From: Sphingopyxis sp. PET50
GTDB taxonomy: Bacteria; Pseudomonadota; Alphaproteobacteria; Sphingomonadales; Sphingomonadaceae
Direction of reading: 5' to 3'
NCBI RefSeq assembly: GCF_025244705.1
Contig: NZ_CP104207.1
Coordinates: 2,480,001 to 2,544,000, forward strand
DNA length: 64,000 nucleotides
The notes under the pieces are model-generated. The model had not been told where the DNA came from, did no database searches, and worked only from the letters and a program-made list of their open reading frames with translations. The position numbers were made by a program, and so were the translations under genes. Positions 18,904 through 27,430 of the stretch are shown here, piece after piece; the first letter of the stretch is position 1; each line of letters begins with the position of its first letter.

Positions 18904-20294
18904 ATGCTGCGCCGGATCGCCCCCGCGCTGTTATGCGTCGCCGCGCCCGCCCACGCCGCCGACGCCGGTGCCGATCTCAACCTGGCCTGGGCGGCGGGCT
19001 ATCGCGCCGCCTTTACCTGTTCGGCGCTGTGGAACGGCGCGGGCAAGTCGCTCGATGCCATCGAACGCGACGAACTCACCGGCCTCTATCCCGAGATCGA
19101 GGCCGGCGTGCGGGCGCTGAAGGCCGACGTCGATGACAGGGCGAAGCGCGTCAGCGTCCGCTATCGCGACGACATGCCGCCGCGCGTCGCGGAGTGGGAC
19201 TCCCGCACGGGTTGCGTGACGCTGCCGATCGGCGCCGCGCCGCGTCCGCGCGGCGATTATCGCCCCGGCCAAGCCCGATCTCGACGGCTAGGCCCTGGCC
19301 GCTGGGCGATGCCGGCGCCCGCGCGCCCATGCCGCGCGCCCCGACGCCCTATGAAATTTCCGTGATGGACAGCGCCCGGTTCGGCGGCCGCACCAGCGCG
19401 CTCCTGATCGTCAAACGCGGCAAGATCGAGGTCGAGCAATATCAGGACGGACACGATCTCCACACCGCGCAGCGCACCTTCTCGGTCGCCAAGTCCATGG
19501 CCGCGACGCTGATCGGCCACGCGGTGCTGGAGGGCGATATCGACGTGACGAAGCCCGCGACGATCGCCGACTGGCAGGCGCCCGGCGACCCGCGCGCGGC
19601 GATCACCACCGAACAGCTGATGCGCATGGCGAGCGGCCTGACCAGCGACACCGCCGGCAACCGCACCGACGCCATCTATATGGGCGGTGCGTCGGTGCGC
19701 CAGTGGACGGTGCAATGGCCGCTGCTGAACCCGCCGGGCCGCGTCTTTCGCTATGCCAACAACGATACGCTGCTCGCGGTCCAGTCGCTGAAGGCGGCGC
19801 GGCAAAAGGCGCTCGACGAACGCAACGCGAAATCGGCGATGGTCCGCCGCGGCCCCGCGCTCGATCCGGTCGCCTTCTTCGACCGTCTCGGCATGACGCG
19901 CACCTTCGTCGAGCATGACATGGACGGCGACTATATCTTGTCGAGCCAGGTCTGGACGACGGCGCGCGATCTCGCGCGGCTCGGGCTGCTCTATCAATAT
20001 GACGGCATGTGGGAAGGGCGCCGGCTGCTCCCGGAGGACTGGCGCAGGTTCGTCACGATGCCCAGCGGGCCGCAGCCCGACGGCCCCTTCGGCTACGGCG
20101 CGGGCTTCTGGCTCCTCAACAAGTCGGACGGCATTCCGCCCGATGCCTTTGGCGCCTTCGGCAACCGCGGCCAATATGTCGTCGTGATCCCGTCGCGGGA
20201 GCTGGTGATCGTTCGTCAGGGCTATGACGACGACAGGAACCGCCTCGACATCGCCAGGCTGGTTGCGGCCGTCGTTGCGGCGGATCGGCCATAG
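18904..20294 (+). CDS. Serine hydrolase, beta-lactamase class C-like, exported (frameshifted as read)
   Basis: The start ATG at 18904 gives a signal peptide (MLRRIAPALLCVAAPAHAA) and about 120 residues to 'TLPIGAAPRPRGDYRP'. Between about 19265 and 19300 the frame changes, then continues with 'PWPLGDAGARAP' to the stop at 20294. The catalytic part has the Ser-x-x-Lys motif in 'RTFSVAKSMAATL' and a Tyr-x-Asn motif in 'FRYANNDTL', marks of the beta-lactamase/D-alanyl-D-alanine peptidase/esterase family. The C-terminal 'GNRGQYVVVIPSRELVIVRQ' is typical too. It follows the MmcQ gene by two bases. The substrate is unknown; a penicillin-binding-protein-like esterase is likeliest. Confidence 0.82.
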
Positions 20295-20328
20295 CCGGAT
20301 TGTCGCTGTCCTCATCGGTGATGGCCCC

Positions 20329-21105
20329 TCAGCCGCCGTGCCCGGCGATCCACAGCGTCAGGCCGGCTGGCGGGTCGGCGGGGGGCGTTTCGACGATGTG
20401 CCGCACCGCGTCGGCGCGGGCGCGGGCAAGGATGGCGGCGGGGATATCGGCAGGGTGGAAGATATGGTCGGCCTCGCCGAGCAGGCGCGCGGCGCGCAGG
20501 GTGAGGTCGTCGGGGTCGGCGCTGGTCAGGCGGATGGTTTCGAAACGGCCCGGCCCGATCGCGGCATCGCCGGTCAGCCATGGTTCGGCCCGCTCCGCCG
20601 CGCCATCATCGAGCGGATCGAGCGGACCGCCCGGCGCCAGCGCGGCATCGATCGCGCGGCGGCGGTCGGCGGCGGCGGGCCAGCGCGCCTTCATCGCGCC
20701 GCGCGCCGCGTGGAGCGCCGAGGCGAGCGCGCCGAGCCGCGCCGGCAGCAAGGCTTCGATGCGCTGGCGCACCGCCTTGGCGAGCCCGGCAGACGTGCCG
20801 CCCGTCCCGATGGCAATCGTCACCGGCGCGCGGTCGACGATCGCGGGGGTGGTGAAATCGCAAAGGCCGGGACGATCGACGACATTGACGAGCAGGCCGC
20901 GCGCCCGGAGCCCATCCGCTGCCGCGCGCGCGGCGGCGTCATCGGCGAGGGCGACAAAGGCGATCGCCGCGCCCTCCTCCCACTCCGCCACGACGCGCCC
21001 GCCCGCGCGTTCGATCAGCCGCGCCTTCGCCGCGGCCGCCTCCCCTTCCCCGACCAGCACGACCGCGCGGCCGGCGAGGTTGAGGAAGAGGGGAAGTTGG
21101 TGCAT
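20329..21105 (-). CDS. Siroheme synthase N-terminal domain: precorrin-2 dehydrogenase/sirohydrochlorin ferrochelatase
   Basis: This 258-residue protein corresponds to the CysG-B/Met8p-like domain, which oxidises precorrin-2 with NAD+ and inserts iron to make sirohaem for sulfite or nitrite reductases. The N-terminus 'LPLFLNLAGRAVVLVGEGEA' is the modified Rossmann start, followed by 'VNVVDRPGLCDFTTPAIVDR' and 'IAIGTGGTSAGLAKAVRQRI', the family signature. The SAM-dependent uroporphyrinogen methyltransferase domain is absent here and must be encoded elsewhere. It lies 52 bases downstream of lysA on the same strand. Confidence 0.88.
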   Translation of the reverse strand: MHQLPLFLNLAGRAVVLVGEGEAAAAKARLIERAGGRVVAEWEEGAAIAFVALADDAAARAAADGLRARGLLVNVVDRPGLCDFTTPAIVDRAPVTIAIGTGGTSAGLAKAVRQRIEALLPARLGALASALHAARGAMKARWPAAADRRRAIDAALAPGGPLDPLDDGAAERAEPWLTGDAAIGPGRFETIRLTSADPDDLTLRAARLLGEADHIFHPADIPAAILARARADAVRHIVETPPADPPAGLTLWIAGHGG

Positions 21106-21157
21106 GACGGCGACCTATAACAAGCCCCTCCGCTGAAGGGGAGGGCGTGATCAATGC

Positions 21158-22417
21158 TCAGTCGATCCAGTCGGGCACGCGTTCGGCGGCCATGATCGTG
21201 CCGGCGGCGATGCGGTCGGCGACGACGACATAGCGGTCGCCGTCAACGAGCACTTCGGGCACCAGGCTGCGGCTGTTGTAGGTCGAGGCCATCGTCGCGC
21301 CATAGGCGCCTGCCGTACGGAAAACCCCGAGGTCGCCCGATTCGACGCTGTCGATCTCGCGGTCGCGCGCGAAGGTGTCGCCGGTCTCGCACACCGGACC
21401 GACGATCGAGGCGGTCATCTTTCCGCCCGTCGGCTTCACCGCAACGAAATCGTGCCAGGCGTCGTAGAGCGCGGGGCGCGCGAGGTCGTTCATCGCGGCG
21501 TCGACGATGACGAAGGGGTTGGTGGCGCCGGGCTTCACCCACAGCACCTCGGTCAGCAGCACGCCGGTGTTGCCGGCGATCACCCGGCCGGGCTCGAACA
21601 TCAGCGTGACATCCCAGTCCTTCGTCACGCGCGCGACCATCGCGCCATAGTCGGCCGGGCTCGGCGGGTTGTCGCCGGACTTGTACGGCACGCCGAGCCC
21701 GCCGCCGAGATCGACATGGGTGATGCTGTGCCCTGCGGCGCGCAGGTCGGCGACGAGCCGCCCGACGCGTTCGAACGCCGCTTCGAGCGGATCGAGGCTG
21801 GTGAGCTGGCTCCCGATATGGAGCGCCAGCCCGCGCATCTGCAGCCCCGGCAGCGCCGCGAGCCGGCCGAAAATCTCGGGCGCGACGTCGATGCCGACGC
21901 CGAACTTGTTCTCGGCCTTGCCGGTCGAGATCTTGGCGTGGGTGCCCGCATCGACGTCGGGATTGACGCGCAGCACGGCAGGGGCGGTCATTTCCTTGCG
22001 CAGCGCGATTTCGGCGAGCGCGACACCCTCCGGCTCATGCTCGATGTTGAACTGGCCGATGCCGCGGTCGAGGCCGAGCGCCAGTTCGGCGCGCGTCTTG
22101 CCGACGCCCGAAAAGACGATGTCCTCCGCCGCCATGCCCGACGCGAGCGCGCGCTCGAGCTCGCCGCCCGACACGACGTCGGCGCCATAACCCTGGCGCG
22201 CGAGCACGCGCAGCACGCCGAGATTGGGGTTGCACTTGATCGCGAAGGCGATGTGCTTCTTCGGAATATCCTTCAGCGCGTCGGCGAACACCTGGGCGTG
22301 GCGTTCGAGCGTCGCGCGCGAATAGACATAGACGGGGGTACCGATTTCCTCGGCGATGCGCGGCAACGGAATGTCTTCGGCGTGGAGGACGCCGTCGCGA
22401 AAGGCAAAATGATCCAT
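21158..22417 (-). CDS. lysA: Diaminopimelate decarboxylase
   Basis: LysA converts meso-diaminopimelate to lysine, the last step of lysine synthesis. The 419-residue length is normal. 'HIAFAIKCNPNLGVLRVLA' contains the PLP-binding lysine, 'VDLGGGLGVPY' the PLP phosphate loop, and 'GPVCETGD' the active-site cysteine supplied across the dimer. The ATG at 22417 gives MDHFAFRDGVLHAEDIPLP, the usual start; longer in-frame starts overlap the lipoprotein gene upstream. It lies in a same-strand run argH, lipoprotein, lysA with gaps of 3 and 17 bases, so amino-acid genes are co-transcribed. Confidence 0.96.
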   Translation of the reverse strand: MDHFAFRDGVLHAEDIPLPRIAEEIGTPVYVYSRATLERHAQVFADALKDIPKKHIAFAIKCNPNLGVLRVLARQGYGADVVSGGELERALASGMAAEDIVFSGVGKTRAELALGLDRGIGQFNIEHEPEGVALAEIALRKEMTAPAVLRVNPDVDAGTHAKISTGKAENKFGVGIDVAPEIFGRLAALPGLQMRGLALHIGSQLTSLDPLEAAFERVGRLVADLRAAGHSITHVDLGGGLGVPYKSGDNPPSPADYGAMVARVTKDWDVTLMFEPGRVIAGNTGVLLTEVLWVKPGATNPFVIVDAAMNDLARPALYDAWHDFVAVKPTGGKMTASIVGPVCETGDTFARDREIDSVESGDLGVFRTAGAYGATMASTYNSRSLVPEVLVDGDRYVVVADRIAAGTIMAAERVPDWID

Positions 22418-22434
22418 TGGAAAAGTCCTGAAAT

Positions 22435-22689
22435 TCAGCCCGGAGGGGGCAAATCGAAATCGTCGGGTTCGCGGCGTTCCGATCGTTTGAGAAGTTCGTC
22501 GCTGCGCGCGGGCCGGGCCTGCGCGTCGGGCGTCGTGAGTTCCTCCGTGGTTGGCTGTTTCCGGGCACCGACGGGCAGCGGCGGCGGCGCCTCGCCCGCG
22601 ATCGGTTTCAGATCCTCGCGCTTGCCGCACGCGCCGAGCGCGGCGACACAGACGGCAGCAGACGCGATCAGGGCGAAGGCTTTCGCCAT
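22435..22689 (-). CDS. Small lipoprotein between argH and lysA
   Basis: This 84-residue protein has a lipoprotein signal, MAKAFALIASAAVCVAALGAC, with the lipobox LGAC. The mature part 'GKREDLKPIAGEAPPPLP' is short and Pro-rich. It resembles the LptM/YifL-type small lipoprotein found before lysA in many proteobacteria, where LptM assists assembly of the LptD outer-membrane LPS translocon. That link rests on position and the Cys-Gly-x-x-x-x-L pattern, so it is an inference. The start is three bases after the argH stop. Confidence 0.8.
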   Translation of the reverse strand: MAKAFALIASAAVCVAALGACGKREDLKPIAGEAPPPLPVGARKQPTTEELTTPDAQARPARSDELLKRSERREPDDFDLPPPG

Positions 22690-22692
22690 ATT

Positions 22693-24090
22693 CTATTCCT
22701 CCAGCGCGGCGCGGGCCGCAGCGATGGCCTGCCTTACCCGCTCGGGCGCCGTCCCGCCATAGCTGGTGCGGCTGGCGACCGACGCCTCGACGGTGAGCGC
22801 CGCCAGCGCCTCCGGCGTCACCGCGGCGTGGATCGCGGCGGCCTCTGCGGCGGGCAGCGCCGACAGTTCAACGCCAAGCTCCTCCGATCGTTTCACGCAG
22901 GCGCCGACGATATGGTGCGCCTCGCGGAACGGTACCCCGGCCTCGCGCACCAGCCAGTCGGCGAGGTCGGTCGCGGTCGAGAAACCCGAGGCGGCGAGCG
23001 CACGCATGCGGTCGGTGCGAAAGGTCAGCGTTTCGACCATGCCGGTCATCGCCGCAAGCGACAGCGCGAGCGCGTCGAAGGCGCCAAACACCGTCTCCTT
23101 GTCGTCCTGAAGGTCCTTGGAATAGGTGAGCGGCAGGCCCTTCACGATCACCGCGAGCCGCTGGAAAGCGCCGAGCAGCAGGCCGGCGCGCCCGCGCACC
23201 AGTTCGGCGGCGTCGGGGTTGCGCTTCTGCGGCATGATCGAGCTGCCGGTCGACCAGGCGTCGGGCAATTGCACGAAGCCGAAGGGCTGGCTCGCCCAGA
23301 TCACGATCTCTTCGGCGAGGCGCGACAGGTGGATCGCGGCGATCGCCGCCGCGGCGCAAAATTCGAGCGCGAAATCGCGGTCGGACACCGCGTCGATGCT
23401 GTTCGCCATCGGCCGGTCGAAACCGAGCGCCGAAGCCGTGGCATCGCGGTCGAGCGGAAAGCTGGTGCCCGCGAGCGCCGCGGCGCCGAGCGGCGATTCG
23501 TTGAGGCGCGCCCGCGCATCGGCGAACCGCGAACGGTCGCGGGCGAACATCTCGACATAGGCGAGCAGATGGTGGCCGAGCGTGACCGGCTGCGCGACCT
23601 GGAGGTGGGTGAAGCCCGGCATGATGCTGTCTGCATGCTCTTCGGCACGGGCGAGCAGCGCCGCCTGGATCGCCTTCAACCCGTCGTCGATCCGCGCGCA
23701 GGCGGTGCGGACCCACAGGCGGAAGTCGGTCGCGACCTGGTCGTTGCGCGAGCGCGCGGTGTGGAGCCGTCCGGCAGGCTCGCCGATGATCTCCTTGAGC
23801 CGCGATTCGACGGTCATGTGGATGTCTTCGAGCGCGAGGTCGACCGGCACGCCGTTCGCCGCGAACTCGTCCGCGATCTGCGCGAGGCCGGCGTCGATCT
23901 TCGCCGCATCGTCGGCGGAAATGATCCCCGCCGCGCCGATCATCGCGGCGTGCGCGCGGCTGGCGGCGATATCTTCCTGCCACAGGCGCTTATCGACCGG
24001 GATCGACGCGTTTATCTCTTGCATGATCGCCGCGGGACCGGCACCGAAGCGCCCGCCCCACATGCTGTTGCTGTCCGGAGATTCCGCCAT
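22693..24090 (-). CDS. argH: Argininosuccinate lyase
   Basis: ArgH cleaves argininosuccinate to arginine and fumarate. The 465-residue length is normal, with the superfamily signature '[12 protein letters not shown]', '[17 protein letters not shown]' and '[19 protein letters not shown]'. The start [20 protein letters not shown] at 24090 is standard. Its first 29 bases overlap the start of a divergent TlpA-like gene. The frame is intact. It leads a run with the small lipoprotein and lysA. Confidence 0.97.
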   Translation of the reverse strand: MAESPDSNSMWGGRFGAGPAAIMQEINASIPVDKRLWQEDIAASRAHAAMIGAAGIISADDAAKIDAGLAQIADEFAANGVPVDLALEDIHMTVESRLKEIIGEPAGRLHTARSRNDQVATDFRLWVRTACARIDDGLKAIQAALLARAEEHADSIMPGFTHLQVAQPVTLGHHLLAYVEMFARDRSRFADARARLNESPLGAAALAGTSFPLDRDATASALGFDRPMANSIDAVSDRDFALEFCAAAAIAAIHLSRLAEEIVIWASQPFGFVQLPDAWSTGSSIMPQKRNPDAAELVRGRAGLLLGAFQRLAVIVKGLPLTYSKDLQDDKETVFGAFDALALSLAAMTGMVETLTFRTDRMRALAASGFSTATDLADWLVREAGVPFREAHHIVGACVKRSEELGVELSALPAAEAAAIHAAVTPEALAALTVEASVASRTSYGGTAPERVRQAIAAARAALEE

Positions 24091-24694
24091 CCGCCGCGTT
24101 CCAAGCCTCTATGCCGCGATCCCCGCCCTGTTGCTGGCCGGATCGGTCGCGGGCTGCGATAGGGAAAAGGCGCAGTCGGAGCAAGCGGGCGCGGATCAAG
24201 CAAATATTGCCGCAGCCCAAGCGCCGCATGGCCGCGGCATCGAGAGTTTCGAGCATGAGGTGATGCGCGGCAGCGCCGGCAAGCCGGCTCCCGCCGCCGC
24301 CTTTCGCGGCCCCGACGACGCGCCGGTGACGCTCGCGGCGTTTCGCGGGCGCCCGCTGCTCGTCAATCTGTGGGCGACCTGGTGCGTGCCGTGCGTCGCC
24401 GAGATGCCGACGCTCGACCGTCTGGCGGCGGCGCGCTCCGGCAAGCTGTCGGTGATCGCGGTCGCGCAGGACCTGCAGGGCGCGGACGTGGTCGATCCCT
24501 GGTTCCAGAAGGCGGGGCTGACGACGCTGCAACCCTATCTCGACCCCGAAAACCACCTGCTCGATGCCGCGAACAGCGCGCTGCCGACGAGCATCCTCTA
24601 TGACGCCGAGGGACGCGAGGTCTGGCGCGTGGTCGGCGCGATCGACTGGCAGGGCAAGGAGGCCGAGGCGCTGCTGGCGGAAGCCGGGGCTTAA
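24062..24694 (+). CDS. TlpA-type thiol:disulfide interchange protein, membrane/lipid-anchored
   Basis: This 210-residue periplasmic thioredoxin-like protein starts [18 protein letters not shown], then a hydrophobic segment ending in a lipobox (AGSVAGC). The thioredoxin domain follows, with the redox motif WCVPC in '[16 protein letters not shown]', and '[18 protein letters not shown]' including the conserved cis-Pro. TlpA/ResA-like proteins reduce periplasmic disulfides, often for cytochrome maturation. The start at 24062 lies inside the opposite argH reading frame by 29 bases; a later start would remove the signal, so the overlap is probably real. Confidence 0.87.
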   Translation: MLLLSGDSAIRRVPSLYAAIPALLLAGSVAGCDREKAQSEQAGADQANIAAAQAPHGRGIESFEHEVMRGSAGKPAPAAAFRGPDDAPVTLAAFRGRPLLVNLWATWCVPCVAEMPTLDRLAAARSGKLSVIAVAQDLQGADVVDPWFQKAGLTTLQPYLDPENHLLDAANSALPTSILYDAEGREVWRVVGAIDWQGKEAEALLAEAGA

Positions 24695-24708
24695 GCCGGG
24701 GCACGGCG

Positions 24709-25443
24709 TCAGGTCGGGACCGCGCCGCTCGCCAGCTCGACCAGCGCCCTGCCCAGCGCAGCCACCTCGGCGCCGCTGCGCGATCCGGCAAAGAAGCTGG
24801 TCGACAGGCCATGGTCGCCGCCGCTTCCCGGAAGCACGGCCGCCAGCGTCCAGATGCCGATATGGGTATGCCCCTCGTCAAGCGCGTAACCCATTCGCTC
24901 CGCCCGTCGCACCTGCCCCGCATAATCGGCGAACGACATCGGCTTTTCCCACCGTACCGCGGCGAAGCGCCTTGCGATTTCCTCTTCGCCGGGCGCCTGT
25001 GCCGCGGCGATCGCGCGCCCGACCGCGCCACCGCCGAGCGGCTGGCGCTGCCCCCGCGCAAGGTGAATGCGCAGCACCGCGTTGCTTTCGGCGTGGGCGA
25101 CAAGCTGGAGCCGGTCGCGCGAGGCGATCTGCCACAATCCGACGGTCACCCCATGCTCCTGCGCGAAGCGCGTCATCAGCGGCCGGAGCCGGTCGATCAT
25201 CCGCCGCGCATGGCCGTCGCGCAGCAGCCCCGAGCGCGCCCAGCCGTCGGCAAGGCGATAGCGCTTGCCCGGCGCCTCGCGCACCACCGCGCCCTCCGCC
25301 ACCAGGGTGCCGAGCAGGTTGAAGCAGGAGGAGGCGCCGAGTCCGAGCGCCCGGCCGATGTCCGACAAGGTCAGCGGTGCGTGCTCGGCGAGCAGCCGCA
25401 GCACCGCGAACGCCTGTGACACCGATCTCACCTCTCCCGCCAC
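24709..25443 (-). CDS. IclR family transcriptional regulator
   Basis: This 244-residue regulator has the IclR winged helix near the N-terminus ('SQAFAVLRLLAEHAPLTLSD', 'IGRALGLGASSCFNLLGTLV', 'APGKRYRLADG') and an IclR effector domain ('HGVTVGLWQIASRDRLQLVA', 'RAERMGYALDEGHTHIGIWT'). It diverges from the short-chain dehydrogenase gene that opens a seven-gene acyl-CoA operon, with a 96-base intergenic region carrying a dyad and a direct repeat. Control of that operon by its substrate or an intermediate is inferred. Confidence 0.9.
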   Translation of the reverse strand: MAGEVRSVSQAFAVLRLLAEHAPLTLSDIGRALGLGASSCFNLLGTLVAEGAVVREAPGKRYRLADGWARSGLLRDGHARRMIDRLRPLMTRFAQEHGVTVGLWQIASRDRLQLVAHAESNAVLRIHLARGQRQPLGGGAVGRAIAAAQAPGEEEIARRFAAVRWEKPMSFADYAGQVRRAERMGYALDEGHTHIGIWTLAAVLPGSGGDHGLSTSFFAGSRSGAEVAALGRALVELASGAVPT

Positions 25444-25451
25444 GCATCACC

Positions 25452-25529
25452 TTTCACAAATATGAAAACACTATTCTTTATATTGAATATTCGGCAAAGC
25501 TCAACTAGCCGGTTCGCAATTCGGCAAAG
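25452..25529. promoter_or_regulatory. Divergent control region between IclR gene and acyl-CoA operon
   Basis: An AT-rich dyad TTTCACAAATATGAAA (arms TTTCA/TGAAA, 25452-25467) is followed by two exact copies of ATTCGGCAAAG at 25489-25499 and 25519-25529. The copies are spaced 30 bp, close to three helical turns, and the second ends 10 bases before the dehydrogenase start. These are the probable operator and promoter elements; binding by the IclR protein is inferred from position. Confidence 0.6.
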
Positions 25530-25539
25530 GGAGAGTCGC

Positions 25540-26455
25540 ATGGGCATGCTGGACGGCAAGGTAGTCGCGGTGACGGGCGCGGGACGCGGCGTCGGGCGCG
25601 AGATCGCGCTGCTCTGCGCCAGGGAAGGCGCGTCGGTCGTCGTCAACGATCTGGGCGGCAGCGCCGAAGGCGAAGGCGCCGACCTGTCGCCGGCGCAGGA
25701 AACGGTGAACGACATCAAGGCCGCGGGCGGCAAGGCGATCGCCAACGGCGCCAGCGTCGCCAACCCCAAGGGCGCCGCCAGCATCATCGAGGATGCCGTC
25801 GCGCATTTCGGCCGGATCGACGCGGTGGTGAACAACGCCGGCATCCTGCGCGACCGCATCTGGCACAAGATGAGCCATGAGGACTGGAACGCGGTGATCG
25901 ACGTCCACCTCAATGGCTGCTTCAACGTGTCGAAGGCCGCGACACCCTATTTCCGCGACCAGCAGTCGGGCAGCTTCATCCACTTCACCTCGACCAGCGG
26001 GCTGATCGGCAATTTCGGCCAGGCCAATTATTCGGCGGCGAAGCTGGGCATCGTCGGCCTGTCGCAGTCGATCGCGCTCGACATGGCGCGCGCCGGGGTG
26101 CGCTCCAACTGCATCGCGCCCTTCGCGTGGAGCCGCCTGATCGCGACGATCCCCGCGACCAACGAGGCCGAGGCGCTGCGCATCGAGCGGATGAAGACGA
26201 TGACCGCCGACAAGATCGCACCGCTCGTCGCCTTTCTCGCCAGCGACGCGTCGCAGGAGGTGACCAACCAGGTCTTCGGGGTGCGCAAGAACGAGATTTT
26301 CCTTTTCTCCAAGCCGCGCCCGATCCGCTCGATGCAGAAGAACGAGGGCTGGACGGTGCAGGCGATCGCCGACGAGATGCTGCCGGCTGTTCCGGGGGAG
26401 CTTCGCGAACCCGGCGGAGCGGTCGGGGGATGTGTTCGGCTATGATCCGATCTGA
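25540..26455 (+). CDS. Short-chain dehydrogenase/reductase, first gene of the acyl-CoA operon (frame break near the end)
   Basis: This SDR has the NAD(P)-binding motif 'AVTGAGRGVGREIALLC', 'VVNNAGILRD' and the catalytic 'NYSAAKLGI' (Tyr-x-x-x-Lys). It resembles the 3-hydroxyacyl-CoA dehydrogenase part of multifunctional beta-oxidation enzymes ('VVVNDLGGSAEGEG'). As read, the tail is out of frame after a run of five G at 26394-26398; removing one G restores 'SFANPAERSGDVFGYDPI' and a stop at 26455. GGGAG lies before the ATG. The gene heads the operon controlled by the divergent IclR gene and probably oxidises a hydroxyacyl-CoA intermediate. Confidence 0.88.
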
Positions 26456-26458
26456 GCT

Positions 26459-26591
26459 GATCCTCTCCCAAGGGGGGAGGGGGACCACCCGCAGGGTGGT
26501 GGAGGGGCACGTGCAGTCGAACGCGGCATACGGCCTCCCGTACCCCTCCACCATGCTTCGCATGGTCCCCCTCCCCGTGCCGGGGAGGATC
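26459..26591. repeat. Palindromic intergenic repeat ending in a Shine-Dalgarno-like sequence
   Basis: The 133-bp element has complementary ends, GATCCTCTCCC and GGGAGGATC, and internal dyads (CCACCCGCAGGGTGG; CCATGCTTCGCATGG). Its right end, GGGGAGGATCTG, abuts the MaoC gene's ATG and appears to provide the ribosome binding site. Confidence 0.7.
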
Positions 26592-26593
26592 TG

Positions 26594-27430
26594 ATGGCGA
26601 TCGACCCCGCCTTTCTCCTCGCCATGCCTCCCATCGTCACGCGGCAGACGCTAACGCGGCGCGACACGATCCTGTATGCACTCGGCATTGGAGCGACCGA
26701 ACTCGACTTCACCTATGAAGCGGGGCTGAAGGCGCTGCCGACGATGGCGGTGACGCTCGGCTATCCCGGCTTCATCTGGCGCGACCCCGCGCTCGGCGCC
26801 AACTGGCAGAAAATCCTCCACGGCGAGCAATCGACGATCCTCCACGCGCCGCTGCCGGTCGAGGGCGAGATCACCGGCACGACGCGCATCGAAGCGCTGT
26901 TCGACAAGGGCGCCGACAAGGGCGCGATCGCGATGGTCACGCGCGAAATCCACGACGGCGCGGGAACGCATCTCGCGACGTCGCGCGCGATGACCTTCCT
27001 GCGCGGCGACGGCGGCTTCGGCGGATCGGGCGAGGGCGCGCCCGTGCCGCACCCGGTTCCCGAGCGCGCGCCCGATGCGGTCGTCACGCTGACGACCGCC
27101 GCGAATCAGGCGCAGATCTATCGCCTGTCGGGCGACCTCAACCCGCTGCACATCGATCCCGATGTCGCGAGAGGCGCGGGGTTCGACGGTCCGATCCTGC
27201 ACGGACTCGCGACCTATGGCGTGATCGGGCGGGCGCTGCTGGCCGCGCGCTGCGGCAACGACCCGGCGCGCCTCAAGCGCATCGACGGGCGTTTTTCGTC
27301 GCCGGTCTATCCCGGCGAGACGATCGAGACGGCGATCTGGGACGAGGCGGGCGGGCGGCTCGCCTTCCGCGCGCGCGTCGTCGAGCGCGACCGGATCGTC
27401 TTCACCAACGGCTATGCGGAGACGGCATGA
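26594..27430 (+). CDS. MaoC family enoyl-CoA hydratase (hot-dog fold)
   Basis: This 278-residue protein has the two-part hot-dog structure of peroxisomal-type enoyl-CoA hydratase 2. The N-terminal part is 'DTILYALGIGATELDFTYEA' and 'LHGEQSTILHAPLPVEG'. The hydratase motif is in the C-terminal half: 'QAQIYRLSGDLNPLHIDPDV' followed by 'PILHGLATYGVIGRAL', with Asp and His as catalytic residues. It would hydrate a trans-2-enoyl-CoA in the operon's degradation route. The stop overlaps the next ATG (ATGA), so translation is coupled. Confidence 0.9.
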   Translation: MAIDPAFLLAMPPIVTRQTLTRRDTILYALGIGATELDFTYEAGLKALPTMAVTLGYPGFIWRDPALGANWQKILHGEQSTILHAPLPVEGEITGTTRIEALFDKGADKGAIAMVTREIHDGAGTHLATSRAMTFLRGDGGFGGSGEGAPVPHPVPERAPDAVVTLTTAANQAQIYRLSGDLNPLHIDPDVARGAGFDGPILHGLATYGVIGRALLAARCGNDPARLKRIDGRFSSPVYPGETIETAIWDEAGGRLAFRARVVERDRIVFTNGYAETA

